From Neolewinella agarilytica (GTDB lineage: Bacteria; Bacteroidota; Bacteroidia; Chitinophagales; Saprospiraceae), in NCBI RefSeq assembly GCF_900110645.1, contig NZ_FOFB01000008.1:1-64000 (forward strand): a stretch of DNA of 64,000 nucleotides. The letters run 5' to 3'. A program made the translations under genes and the position numbers. Below, in pieces: positions 52,289-60,532 of the stretch; the stretch's first letter is position 1; the number at the start of each line of letters is the position of its first letter. The notes below the pieces were generated by a model. The model searched no databases. It saw only the letters and a program-made list of their open reading frames with translations, and was not told where the DNA came from.

Positions 52289-54628
52289 ATGCGATTTTCT
52301 ATTCTATATCTGTTGCTGCTTACTGGCAGCGGTGTGTTTGCACAAACGCCTAAGTTGGACAGTCTGGTCGGTATTCTGGCAATTCACGCTACGATGGATA
52401 CAGAACGGGTATTACTTCATCTTGACATCGCCGAGGTCGCAAAAGACAATGAACCGGAACTACATGCCCTCCATGCCCGGGCAGCCGCTGAGTTGTCTTC
52501 TGACCTGAATTACCCTGATGGTATTCACCTTGCCAATGAATCGCTTGGGTTTCTGGCGCTTAATGCAGCAGAATTTGACCGGGCGGAGGAGCTCTTCACC
52601 CTGGCACTCGATTACGGACGTACCTCGGGTAACCTCCATTTTGTATATCGTGGCCTGGACCACCTGGGAGTTCTTCACGCCCAAAGGTCCGAAAACAGAA
52701 AGGCGACGGAATTATTTGAAGAAGCATTGGCAATAAAGAAGAAGGTTGCTGGCCGGGCAGAGATCGCTGCCTCCTGCAATTACCTGGGACTGGTATCCTT
52801 ATCAGGGGGAAAGCAGGAATTGGCGGATTCTTTACTCAAGGCCAGCAGAGATGAATACCAGAAAGCGAACGACCCTGCGGGAGTTGATTTGGTGGATATT
52901 AGCCTGGCAAACTTGATGATAGATCGTGGGGACGCTGAGGCCGCCGCAGCCACTTATCAGCAGGCTGCGGAGAAAATGCGGGCCTCTAATAAAGCGAACT
53001 ACTTGCTGGCGCTGAGTGGCTATGCGTATTCGATGCATACTCTTGGAAAGCTCGCCGAAGCAACGGAAGCCTACGGCGAAGTTTCGCTGTTGGCCACTGA
53101 GCTGAAACGGCCTTTACGTATTGCCAACGTTAAGATGTCATTTGGGGGGCTGTATCAAATGAGCGGACAAAACGATCAGAGTAAACTCAACCACGAACAG
53201 GCACTGGCCATTTATCGGGATGTCGGGCTGTGGGGAGGTGTCGGGGAGGCTTACGCCCGCTTGTCTAATCTGGCAGTTGCAGCAGGAGATGGGGCGGAGG
53301 CCTTACGACTGGATCTGCTGGCGTTAGAGGCCTTCGAAAAAGTGGATGACCTCGCCAAAACGAGCGAGCGCAACAGCTCGATCGCCTACTACTACATCGA
53401 AACGGGAGAGCTGGAAAAAGCCCGGTCTCACCTGGCTATCGCCAGTAGACTGGCGGTAGAATCCGGAAATCTTTCGACCGTGGCTATGTGCCACCTGAAT
53501 AGCTCTCTCTTTCATGCGCGTGCCGGACGAATTGACTCGGCCCGGCTGGAGGGAGACCTGGCCATCAGCGTTTTTGAAGAGGCCGACGATCAGGATGGTG
53601 TAGCCTTTGGCCATTACCACCTCTACGACGTGGAAAAGGAAGCAGGGAATTTCGCCGCTGCACTGGAGCACTTCGAAAAAGACCGGCAAATCATGGATGC
53701 TATGAACAGCGAAAACGCCCGGGAACTCATCGCCCGGGAACGGGCCCGCCAGAACGTAGCGGACGCTGAAGAAGCCCAAATTATCGCCGAAGAGCAAGCC
53801 GCTCTGCTGAGTGAGCGCAACCGGCTTTACCTCTTTCTGGCGCTGGCTTTACTTGGCTTAATGGCCGTAGGGAGTTGGTTCTTTTTTCAGCTTCGGCGGA
53901 GCAAACGACAGATCGAGGCACAGAACCTCCAACTCCAGCAACTCAACGCTACGAAAGACAAGTTTTTCGGCATTATTGCACACGACATCCGCAGTCCCAT
54001 TGTTGCCCTCAATGGCGTTGGGGAGCAGATGAGCTATTACCTCGAAAAAGGAAAGACCGATAAACTGGAACGCCTCGCCGACCGGGTAGACGGTACGGCT
54101 AAACGGCTGAGCGGCCTGCTGGATAATCTCCTCAACTGGGCACTACTGCAGCAGGGCGTTATCCCCTACCACCCGAAAGCCATCAATATTACGGATACCG
54201 GAAACGAAATCTTTGAGATGTTCCGCAGCAACGCGGAAGTGAAAAATATCTCACTCCGCCTGGAAGTAGAGGAGGGGCTGAAAGTCCACGCCGACGAAGC
54301 CGCTCTGCAGACCATTCTCCGTAACCTGGTCTCCAACGCCATAAAATTCACCCCGGAGGGCGGCAGCGTCTCCATCGGTACCGAAAGCCAGGGCGATAAA
54401 GTCTTCATTACCGTCAACGACACCGGCACTGGTATTTCGGCGGAGAAAATGAAGCAACTCTTTACCCTGGAAAAAACCAGCGAACCCGGCACCGCCGGAG
54501 AAAAAGGTACCGGCCTGGGGCTGACCCTGGTGAAGGAGCTGGCCGAACTCAACAAAGGCTCGCTGGCGGTGAGCAGCGAGCCTTTGCGGGGGTCAGAGTT
54601 TAGGGTGGGGCTGCCGTTGGCGGCCTGA
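52289..54628 (+). CDS. TPR-containing sensor histidine kinase
   Basis: A 779-residue kinase with a signal peptide, TPR repeats to about 480, one TM segment at about 512-532 (LYLFLALALLGLMAVGSWF), a dimerisation domain with phospho-acceptor His565 (IIAHDIRSPI) and an HATPase domain (N-box LRNLVSNAIKFTPEGG, DTGTGIS, GTGLGLTLVKEL). The TPR part is probably periplasmic and senses a signal. The LytTR regulator at 55440 is the likely partner, separated by a PLC remnant. Confidence 0.9.
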   Translation: MRFSILYLLLLTGSGVFAQTPKLDSLVGILAIHATMDTERVLLHLDIAEVAKDNEPELHALHARAAAELSSDLNYPDGIHLANESLGFLALNAAEFDRAEELFTLALDYGRTSGNLHFVYRGLDHLGVLHAQRSENRKATELFEEALAIKKKVAGRAEIAASCNYLGLVSLSGGKQELADSLLKASRDEYQKANDPAGVDLVDISLANLMIDRGDAEAAAATYQQAAEKMRASNKANYLLALSGYAYSMHTLGKLAEATEAYGEVSLLATELKRPLRIANVKMSFGGLYQMSGQNDQSKLNHEQALAIYRDVGLWGGVGEAYARLSNLAVAAGDGAEALRLDLLALEAFEKVDDLAKTSERNSSIAYYYIETGELEKARSHLAIASRLAVESGNLSTVAMCHLNSSLFHARAGRIDSARLEGDLAISVFEEADDQDGVAFGHYHLYDVEKEAGNFAAALEHFEKDRQIMDAMNSENARELIARERARQNVADAEEAQIIAEEQAALLSERNRLYLFLALALLGLMAVGSWFFFQLRRSKRQIEAQNLQLQQLNATKDKFFGIIAHDIRSPIVALNGVGEQMSYYLEKGKTDKLERLADRVDGTAKRLSGLLDNLLNWALLQQGVIPYHPKAINITDTGNEIFEMFRSNAEVKNISLRLEVEEGLKVHADEAALQTILRNLVSNAIKFTPEGGSVSIGTESQGDKVFITVNDTGTGISAEKMKQLFTLEKTSEPGTAGEKGTGLGLTLVKELAELNKGSLAVSSEPLRGSEFRVGLPLAA

Positions 54629-54632
54629 AGCT

Positions 54633-55160
54633 TTACTTCAAAAGAGCTGGATGTTCATTGAATTTTAATAATTGCCGTACGAGTTTTTGGGAAGGGAAAT
54701 CCAATGCCACAACGCCAAAAGCTCCTTTTCTGTCTCTCCAGTTACCCTTCAAGCGCTCGTTGTGGTTGTTACCCGTGTGGTGCCAGTCGCCAGGGGGCGT
54801 CATGAGATAGTTGGTGTGGTAAGGAATACCACCGCTGGCTTTGCCGCAAAAGTCCAGTAATACTACCTTTCCACGGGCTTGTCCCAGCGTAGGCCAGTTA
54901 GTGCCTAGGCAGAAGGTGGAGCTATAAGTAGTTTTCCGGGCTTCCCATGCTGCGGAAAAGGTCGATTTTTCCGTGTCATCATACTCATCTTTATAACGCA
55001 TAATGATCGTCTCCTGGGGGTGTGCACTCAGGAAGGCTTTGACGTCCGTCATGACGTCCATCGCCCGGAGTTGCCTGCGTCCATTGAGCAGAAAGACCCG
55101 GAGAAAAGAAGAGCCCACAAGCTCTAAAGCTCTAAATGAGGAAATAAAATGGATAGTCAC
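54633..55160 (-). pseudogene. remnant of a PI-PLC-like phosphodiesterase
   Basis: Only the C-terminal half of a phosphatidylinositol-specific phospholipase C-like protein is visible: DVMTDVKAFLSAHPQETIIM, LGQARGKVVLLDFCG and VALDFPSQKLVRQLLKFN. The N-terminal part with the two catalytic His residues is missing. The first 33 residues do not match the family, so homology begins near 55061. Probably a decayed gene. It converges with the kinase gene at a 4-bp gap. Confidence 0.55.
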
Positions 55161-55194
55161 ATCAGGGATGAATTAAGCAGCCAAATAGAAAAGA

Positions 55195-55247
55195 GCGCGG
55201 CCAACATAGTTAGTGTTTATACCGAGCGCAGCCGAAGTACCGGTACA
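55195..55247. repeat. dispersed 53-bp intergenic repeat, copy 2
   Basis: Begins GCGCGGCCAACATAGTTAGT and ends CCGAAGTACCGGTACA. It aligns to 24625-24677 without gaps. It is 35 bp from the PLC remnant and upstream of the regulator gene. No gene is supported from 55161 to 55439. Confidence 0.7.
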
Positions 55248-55398
55248 TTAACAGGGAGTAAAGAGCAGTGCGGCCACGCCCGTTGCTTTACAAAAGTGAG
55301 GTTTCCAACTTCCCTGAATTGACCAAAACCAGCGAACGGTAAACTGGACCACACGAAAGGTAAGCCCGGTTTATACCGACGGTCTGACGGCTAAGCCC

Positions 55399-55406
55399 TA
55401 CTTTTG
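55399..55406 (+). promoter_or_regulatory. putative -7 element of the LytTR regulator gene
   Basis: TACTTTTG matches TAnnTTTG, 33 bp before the ATG at 55440. No TTG at -33 was found. Confidence 0.45.
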
Positions 55407-55439
55407 GGTAGCCTGTTGTATCCATCATCTCTACTAACT

Positions 55440-56252
55440 ATGTCCTTCAAAATCCTCATTGTAGAAGACGAAGAACTCTACGCCGACCAGCTCGAAATGC
55501 TGGTGGAAAAGCTGGGCTATGAGCATCTCGGTACGGTGGACAACTCCGCTGATGCGCTGGCTACAATTGAAAACACGCCCCCCGACCTTATCCTTATGGA
55601 CGTCCACATCAATGGAGAGCACGACGGTATTGAGTTAGCGGGCCTCATTCAGGAAAAGCAATTAATCCCGATCATTTTCATCACTTCCCTGCAGGATGAC
55701 CTTACATTCAGGCGCGCCAGCCGCACCGGCCCGCTGAACTTTCTCGTTAAGCCCTTTAACCAGTTGCAGCTGCAACGGACCATTGAGCTTACGGTGCGTA
55801 AGCTCACCGAGAATACTCCCGTGGCTTCTCCAACTTCCTCTGCACCTGCGGCCGCGGCCCCTGCTGAGCCTTCCGAAGCGCCCGAAAAAGAACCGCCGAG
55901 CAGCAAAAAATCAGCGTGGGGTTCTGACTTCCTTTTCGGCGAGCACTTCTTCATCAAGAACCGCCAGCAACTCGAAAAAGTAGCCGTAGCCGATGTTCTC
56001 TATCTCGAAGCCGACGGCCACTACTGCCTGGTGCATACCGATAAACGAAAATTTATCGTTCATCTGCCCATGTCTGAATTGGGCGCAAGATTAGCCGGCG
56101 GTTTCATCAGTTGCCACCGCAGCTACATCGTCAATGTCACTAAAATTACGTCCGTCGATATTCAGGATAATGTGGTCAGGTTGGGCGATCGACAGGTTCC
56201 CATGAGCCGTCGCAGTAAGGAAGCAGTGCTGGAACGCCTGGATTGGATTTAG
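55440..56252 (+). CDS. LytTR-family response regulator
   Basis: A 270-residue regulator. The receiver domain (1-125) has the phospho-acceptor Asp54 (LILMDVHING) and Lys near 105 (VKPF). The C-terminal LytTR DNA-binding domain begins near 165 (FIKNRQQLEKVAVADVLYLE). The linker holds a copy of the interspersed repeat (55841-55860) read SAPAAAAPAEP, making it long and Ala/Pro-rich. Likely controlled by the kinase at 52289. Confidence 0.93.
   Translation: MSFKILIVEDEELYADQLEMLVEKLGYEHLGTVDNSADALATIENTPPDLILMDVHINGEHDGIELAGLIQEKQLIPIIFITSLQDDLTFRRASRTGPLNFLVKPFNQLQLQRTIELTVRKLTENTPVASPTSSAPAAAAPAEPSEAPEKEPPSSKKSAWGSDFLFGEHFFIKNRQQLEKVAVADVLYLEADGHYCLVHTDKRKFIVHLPMSELGARLAGGFISCHRSYIVNVTKITSVDIQDNVVRLGDRQVPMSRRSKEAVLERLDWI
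55841..55860 (+). repeat. interspersed repeat in the linker of the LytTR regulator
   Basis: TGCACCTGCGGCCGCGGCCC, a variant form. It encodes APAAAA in the inter-domain linker, where length variation would be tolerated. Confidence 0.8.
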
Positions 56253-56577
56253 GAAAGCCCGCCCGGAATTTTACCATTCAAGTACATTTTTATCGCCGTT
56301 AGTGCCTGAGGATACTCCACTGGTGTCATCCAAGCTCATTCGTTAGCAGTTGCCTGGCATCTTTGTCAAACAAGCTGTGGGGCTTTTCCCGCTGTTCGTG
56401 AACGTTTTTCTCAGGTGAGACCAGTTGTTTTTCAACGGGGCATCCCGCAGCTCCGGCTATGTAAAGACCTCTTTGAGGAATGGATGAAGCCCGGAATTGT
56501 ATTGATGAAACCAATGAAAATGCAACACAATTTTTTGCCCCTCTGGCTACGTCCGGAGGGGCTTTTTTGGGCAGGAA
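56253..56577. other. gene-free stretch with a plus-strand terminator
   Basis: No protein gene is supported. An intrinsic terminator (56537-56568) faces the plus strand about 290 bp past the regulator stop, so a long 3' leader or a small RNA may lie here. No known RNA family was recognised. Confidence 0.4.
56537..56568 (+). terminator. plus-strand intrinsic terminator
   Basis: GCCCCTC and GAGGGGC form a 7-bp stem with a 12-nt loop followed by TTTTTT. It is near the end of the helicase gene on the other strand, but lacks a T-run in that direction. Confidence 0.7.
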
Positions 56578-59500
56578 TCAGGTCCAGTCATCCACCTCGT
56601 CCACTCGTTCCAGCGGCACTTCTTCGCGCAAATCCGCCACAAAGCGGCACCAGTCACAATCATCCTCTCCGCAGCCCGTGAATTGCTGCGCCTGAATTCC
56701 GTCCCAGGCCTCCCGCATGATGAGGCGCAGCGCGTCCTGATCTTTAGGGCCCATACTTACGCTGACTTCAGGTTGTTTGCCATCGGTGTTTACCAACAGA
56801 AAACTAATCTTTCCTTCTTTTACCCGGCGGATATTACCCGGGCGGTTATCGTACAATAGCTTGTAGAAATTGAGCTGCCGCCAGTAGTTGCCACCGTAGG
56901 GTTTTGATTTCGTAGGGCCTTTGATTTTAGCGGAGAGGCTGCTTTTACCTGACCCACTGGTCTTGTAATCTACCACCCGTACCCAGGCATCGCTTAAGAC
57001 ATCGACCCGGTCGATCATGCCGACAAGGGGAATACCGTCCACTTCGGCATTACGGATGAGCATTTCCACATCGACGTCCGTCGTCCAGCTGGTATGATAA
57101 GTATCGTAATAGCTTCCGAGTTCCAGGGTGCCCTGCCGCAGCCGGTTGCGGAAGCCTTCGGGCGTGAGCAAGCCACGGCGCTTGCCGAGCGCCTGCTCGA
57201 AGTTGTAGAGGAGTTCCTGCCGGCTAGGGAAGATGTTGGATGTGTCCCGCTTCATGCGGAGGAAGAAAGTCTCCAGCGCATCGTGCAGGGCTGAGCCGTA
57301 GAGGGTTTGCTCGCGCTCCAGGTCAGGGACGCCGAGCAGCTTTTCGTAGAAGAAGGCTGTGGGGCAATTCAGGTAGCTGTAGAGTGAGCTGACGCTGAGG
57401 CGGAAGTCTTTGAGGAGTTCTTCTACGGCGGCGGCTTCGAGACCGGGCAGGCGGCTGTCGTCCGTTGGTTGAAGTTGCAGGGTGGCCGTCAGAGCGGTCT
57501 CTTCGGCGGAGAGGCCGGCTTGCTCGATCTGTAATCCGGCATCGCTCACAAGTTCATCGAGGAAGGAGACGCGCTGCTGCGCTTTACCCTTGCCGTCAAT
57601 GTCCGCTACGGAGAGGACCAATTCGGTCTTGGCGCGGGTCATGGCCACGAAGAAAAGACGGCGGCGGGCTTCCTCTTCGCTTTCGGCACCGGTATAGGTC
57701 AGGGTGTCAGGGAGCTTGAATTGAGACTTTCGTCCACCGGCAGATTTACCCCATTTCGTTTCGGCGCAGTCGAGCATCCAGACTTTGTCAAACTCCAGCC
57801 CTTTGGCGCTGTGGGCGGTTACCAGCAATATAGCCTCGGCCTGATCGAGGTGAGAACGCAGGGGAAGTTGGATGCGGTTGGCGTCCATTTGCCGGAGGGT
57901 TTCCAGCAGGTCTTCTAGCATTATTCTGGGGCGGCGGGCGACTTCGGAGACGGTGAAATCCGCGAAGGTGGCCAGGTGCTGCAGTAGTATAGCGCGGTTC
58001 GGGTGGCGCAAGACGGTGGGCAGCAGCCCGGAGCCGTTCATGGCCCGCTCCACATATTCCGTGAGGGGGTAGAGGCCAATCTCTCCGATCATATCTTCCA
58101 GCCAGTCGGCGGCTACCTGAATGGCGTCTCCGTCGCGGAGGTCCGCTGGCCAGTGAGCGGGGCTTTGCAGGAAGTCTCGCCAGGTAGGGAAGAAGCCATC
58201 GCTGTCTTTAGCGGCCAGGCGGGCGCGGTTCATCCGCGCCAGATCGTGGGGCCAGAGGCCGAAGCAACGGAAGTGCAGCACGCGGAAGAGCAGGTATTCA
58301 CCGGTGCCCGGCCGGGTGTATTCCGCCTGCAGGTAGTGCAGCATGTCGAGTAGCTGGCGGACGGGCCGGCCATCGAGTACGTTCGGGCGGCGCTTGCTGC
58401 GGTAAGGGATGCCGGCGCGCTCCAGCAGGTGGATGAGTTCGGCAGCCTGATGGTGCTTGGCGTAAATGACGGCCATCTCGGACCAGGGGGTGCCGGCCTC
58501 ATTCCAGCGGCGGAGTTGGTTGATGAGGTAGCCGGTTTCCTGGTTTTGGTCGGGGAAGGAGAGGAGGCGGATCGGAGAAGATTCTCGATTCTCGATTCTC
58601 GATTTTGGATTCTTGATTTGGCTACCGCTCGTTGGAGGTGCTTCTTTTGGCGCGGCCGCAGGTGCAGCGGAAGCTGAAAGAGCAGGGGGGGCTCCTTTTT
58701 TTCCTTGCTCCTTTAACCCCTTACCTTGCACCTGCCGAAGGGCCACCAAATCCGGATTGCTGGCAATAAGCTTTTTGTCTACTTCGAGCTCCGGCAGCTT
58801 ATTCCCAATGCGTAGCTCGTTCTTCCCGATCAGCGTTGAGGCGGCGTTCAGTATTTCCTGCCGGCTCCGGTAATTCTCCGTCAGCGTCACCAACTTCACG
58901 CTATCGTAGCGCTGGAAAAAATCGATCATCGAACGCAGTCGTGCGCCCTGAAATTCATAGATCGCCTGGTCATCATCGCCCACGATAAAGACGTTGGGCC
59001 GCTCCCAGTAATCCACCAGGCTGCGCACGATCATGTCCTGCGCACCGTTCGTGTCCTGAAACTCATCCACCAGCACGTACTGGTAGCGTTCCTGGTAGGT
59101 CCGCAGCAGGGTCGGGAAGTCGTTAAAGGCCCGCAGCACCCAGCCGATCATATCGCCGTAATCGTAGCGGCGCTGTTTGCGCAGGGCGTCCTGATAAGCC
59201 GGAAACAGGTGGATGGCCGCCCGCAGGCGGTTCATGCGGAGGACTTCCTCCGCAATGGCCCCTTCCTTCGGCGTTCCGGCCTCCTTGCCTTTATATTTTC
59301 TCTTGTAGACGAATTCCGGGTGCGTCGGCAGGCTGGCCACGTAGCGATCAATCTTCTGTTCCATATCGTCCACCTCCCAGTTCTCCGCTTTGATGGCGGA
59401 GAAAAGGTGCTTCAGGTGGGGCTCATAGAAGTAAGGATCGTGGTAACCCTGCCGCAGGGGCGTGTCTTGTTCCTGACCATCGAGGAGAGCCCGGATGATG

Positions 59501-59886
59501 CTGATCTGTTCCAGCTCCGCCAGTGGCTCCAGGTCCGGCTTACCGAAGTATTGAAGATTCTGCTGAATGAGGTTGCTGCAAAAACCATGGAAGGTGTAAA
59601 TTCCGATCCGGTGGGCCTCCGGCCCAATAAACTGCAGGAGTCGTTCCCGCATCGCTTTCACTCCGGCTTCCGTGAAGGTCAGGCAGAGGATGTTGTGTGC
59701 GCCGGTATCCGTCTCCGTCAGGATGTTCCCGATGCGGGCGGCCAGCAGGTGGGTCTTGCCCGTGCCGGGGCCGGCCAACACCATTACGGGGCCATCTACC
59801 TGTTCCACGGCGGCCCGCTGGCCGGCGTTGAGGCGGGCGATTTCGGTCTGGAAGGAGGCGTTGTGGAGGTTGAGTGAGGGGCGCAA
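56578..59886 (-). CDS. UvrD/RecB-type helicase-nuclease with Fe-S cluster
   Basis: A 1102-residue protein. The N-terminus is a superfamily 1 helicase: Walker A GPGTGKT (39-45), DEFQDT, VTAHSAKGLEFDKVW. The C-terminus is a PD-(D/E)xK nuclease (GMIDRVDVL, VVDYKTSGSG) with four Cys (SYLNCPTAFF and CGEDDCDWC) for an AddB-like 4Fe-4S cluster. Probably involved in DNA break repair. Residues about 385-436 (RQVQGKGLKEQGKKG...SRIENRE) are built from repeat DNA, not domain sequence. Start is a TTG 3 bp after the stop of the upstream PIN frame. Confidence 0.9.
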   Translation of the reverse strand: MRPSLNLHNASFQTEIARLNAGQRAAVEQVDGPVMVLAGPGTGKTHLLAARIGNILTETDTGAHNILCLTFTEAGVKAMRERLLQFIGPEAHRIGIYTFHGFCSNLIQQNLQYFGKPDLEPLAELEQISIIRALLDGQEQDTPLRQGYHDPYFYEPHLKHLFSAIKAENWEVDDMEQKIDRYVASLPTHPEFVYKRKYKGKEAGTPKEGAIAEEVLRMNRLRAAIHLFPAYQDALRKQRRYDYGDMIGWVLRAFNDFPTLLRTYQERYQYVLVDEFQDTNGAQDMIVRSLVDYWERPNVFIVGDDDQAIYEFQGARLRSMIDFFQRYDSVKLVTLTENYRSRQEILNAASTLIGKNELRIGNKLPELEVDKKLIASNPDLVALRQVQGKGLKEQGKKGAPPALSASAAPAAAPKEAPPTSGSQIKNPKSRIENRESSPIRLLSFPDQNQETGYLINQLRRWNEAGTPWSEMAVIYAKHHQAAELIHLLERAGIPYRSKRRPNVLDGRPVRQLLDMLHYLQAEYTRPGTGEYLLFRVLHFRCFGLWPHDLARMNRARLAAKDSDGFFPTWRDFLQSPAHWPADLRDGDAIQVAADWLEDMIGEIGLYPLTEYVERAMNGSGLLPTVLRHPNRAILLQHLATFADFTVSEVARRPRIMLEDLLETLRQMDANRIQLPLRSHLDQAEAILLVTAHSAKGLEFDKVWMLDCAETKWGKSAGGRKSQFKLPDTLTYTGAESEEEARRRLFFVAMTRAKTELVLSVADIDGKGKAQQRVSFLDELVSDAGLQIEQAGLSAEETALTATLQLQPTDDSRLPGLEAAAVEELLKDFRLSVSSLYSYLNCPTAFFYEKLLGVPDLEREQTLYGSALHDALETFFLRMKRDTSNIFPSRQELLYNFEQALGKRRGLLTPEGFRNRLRQGTLELGSYYDTYHTSWTTDVDVEMLIRNAEVDGIPLVGMIDRVDVLSDAWVRVVDYKTSGSGKSSLSAKIKGPTKSKPYGGNYWRQLNFYKLLYDNRPGNIRRVKEGKISFLLVNTDGKQPEVSVSMGPKDQDALRLIMREAWDGIQAQQFTGCGEDDCDWCRFVADLREEVPLERVDEVDDWT
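58581..58736. repeat. repeat hot spot inside the helicase gene
   Basis: It combines three elements in 156 bp: a heptamer tandem ATTCTCG x3 (58581-58601), the 18-bp interspersed repeat (58649-58666, reverse orientation) and the 34-mer at 58703-58736 shared with 51309-51342. All is kept in frame. The segment is an insertion between the helicase motifs. Confidence 0.8.
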
Positions 59887-59889
59887 TGG

Positions 59890-60280
59890 CTAGAGGCTAT
59901 GGAGGTTGATGGTCTTTATGCCATCGATATCTTTAAAGTCTTTTTCGTTGCGAGTTACAATCGTTAGGCCCATGAGTAATTGCGGTGGCTGCAATTACCG
60001 CATCAGGGAGTTTGATTTTCTTTTTTCGCTTAATCAAAATTGTATTCGCAACAACTTGCGAATCAATTGGAATAGACTTTGATCCGTTTATAAATAATTC
60101 AGCTCTTTGCATTTCATCAGGTTCACCGTTGTAACCAAGGACTTCAATTTGGTTGATTGGTGAAATACAATGTTCTTGATTATTCACTTTTTCAATCAGC
60201 CAAGACACTCCCTGGGACGGCAAATTACCAATCAAAAACTCAATAATTACATTAGAGTCAATCAGAAATTGCGGTCCCAT
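59890..60280 (-). pseudogene. PIN-domain toxin with a C-terminal frameshift
   Basis: The frame encodes a PIN domain (MGPQFLIDSNVIIEFLIGN, PINQIEVLG, KLPDAVIAATAITHG) and then leaves homology at 59972. In the next frame the missing end is intact: L-T-I-V-T-R-N-E-K-D-F-K-D-I-D-G, ending TAG at 59890. A single extra C in CATGGGCCTAACG explains this. It could be a real mutation, programmed slippage, or an assembly error. Its antitoxin gene overlaps the start by 19 bp. Confidence 0.8.
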
Positions 60281-60471
60281 TCGTTTTTGCTTTCTTCAAC
60301 GTGGGCCAACATGGCTTCACCTGTTTTTTTCGATATTGAGCCAACCCACGACTCATCAATCTGAAGCGGTTCGCTGGGTTCTGTCACGACACGCAATAGC
60401 TGCAATGCCTCTAAGCTACGGATGAGATTGAGCGTCTCTTCATTAGTAACTTCTATCATCATTCTTGTCAT
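60262..60471 (-). CDS. antitoxin of the PIN pair
   Basis: A 69-residue protein (MTRMMIEVTNEETLNLIRSL) with an N-terminal strand-helix segment and a C-terminal helix, of a type paired with PIN toxins in Bacteroidota. The family is not recognised further. Its end overlaps the toxin start. It is intact even though the toxin is frameshifted. Confidence 0.7.
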   Translation of the reverse strand: MTRMMIEVTNEETLNLIRSLEALQLLRVVTEPSEPLQIDESWVGSISKKTGEAMLAHVEESKNEWDRNF

Positions 60472-60532
60472 GACGTAATGTTTATTGCAATATAACGGTT
60501 TCTTGCAAACGCTAGTTGCAGGTTCTTACTTC

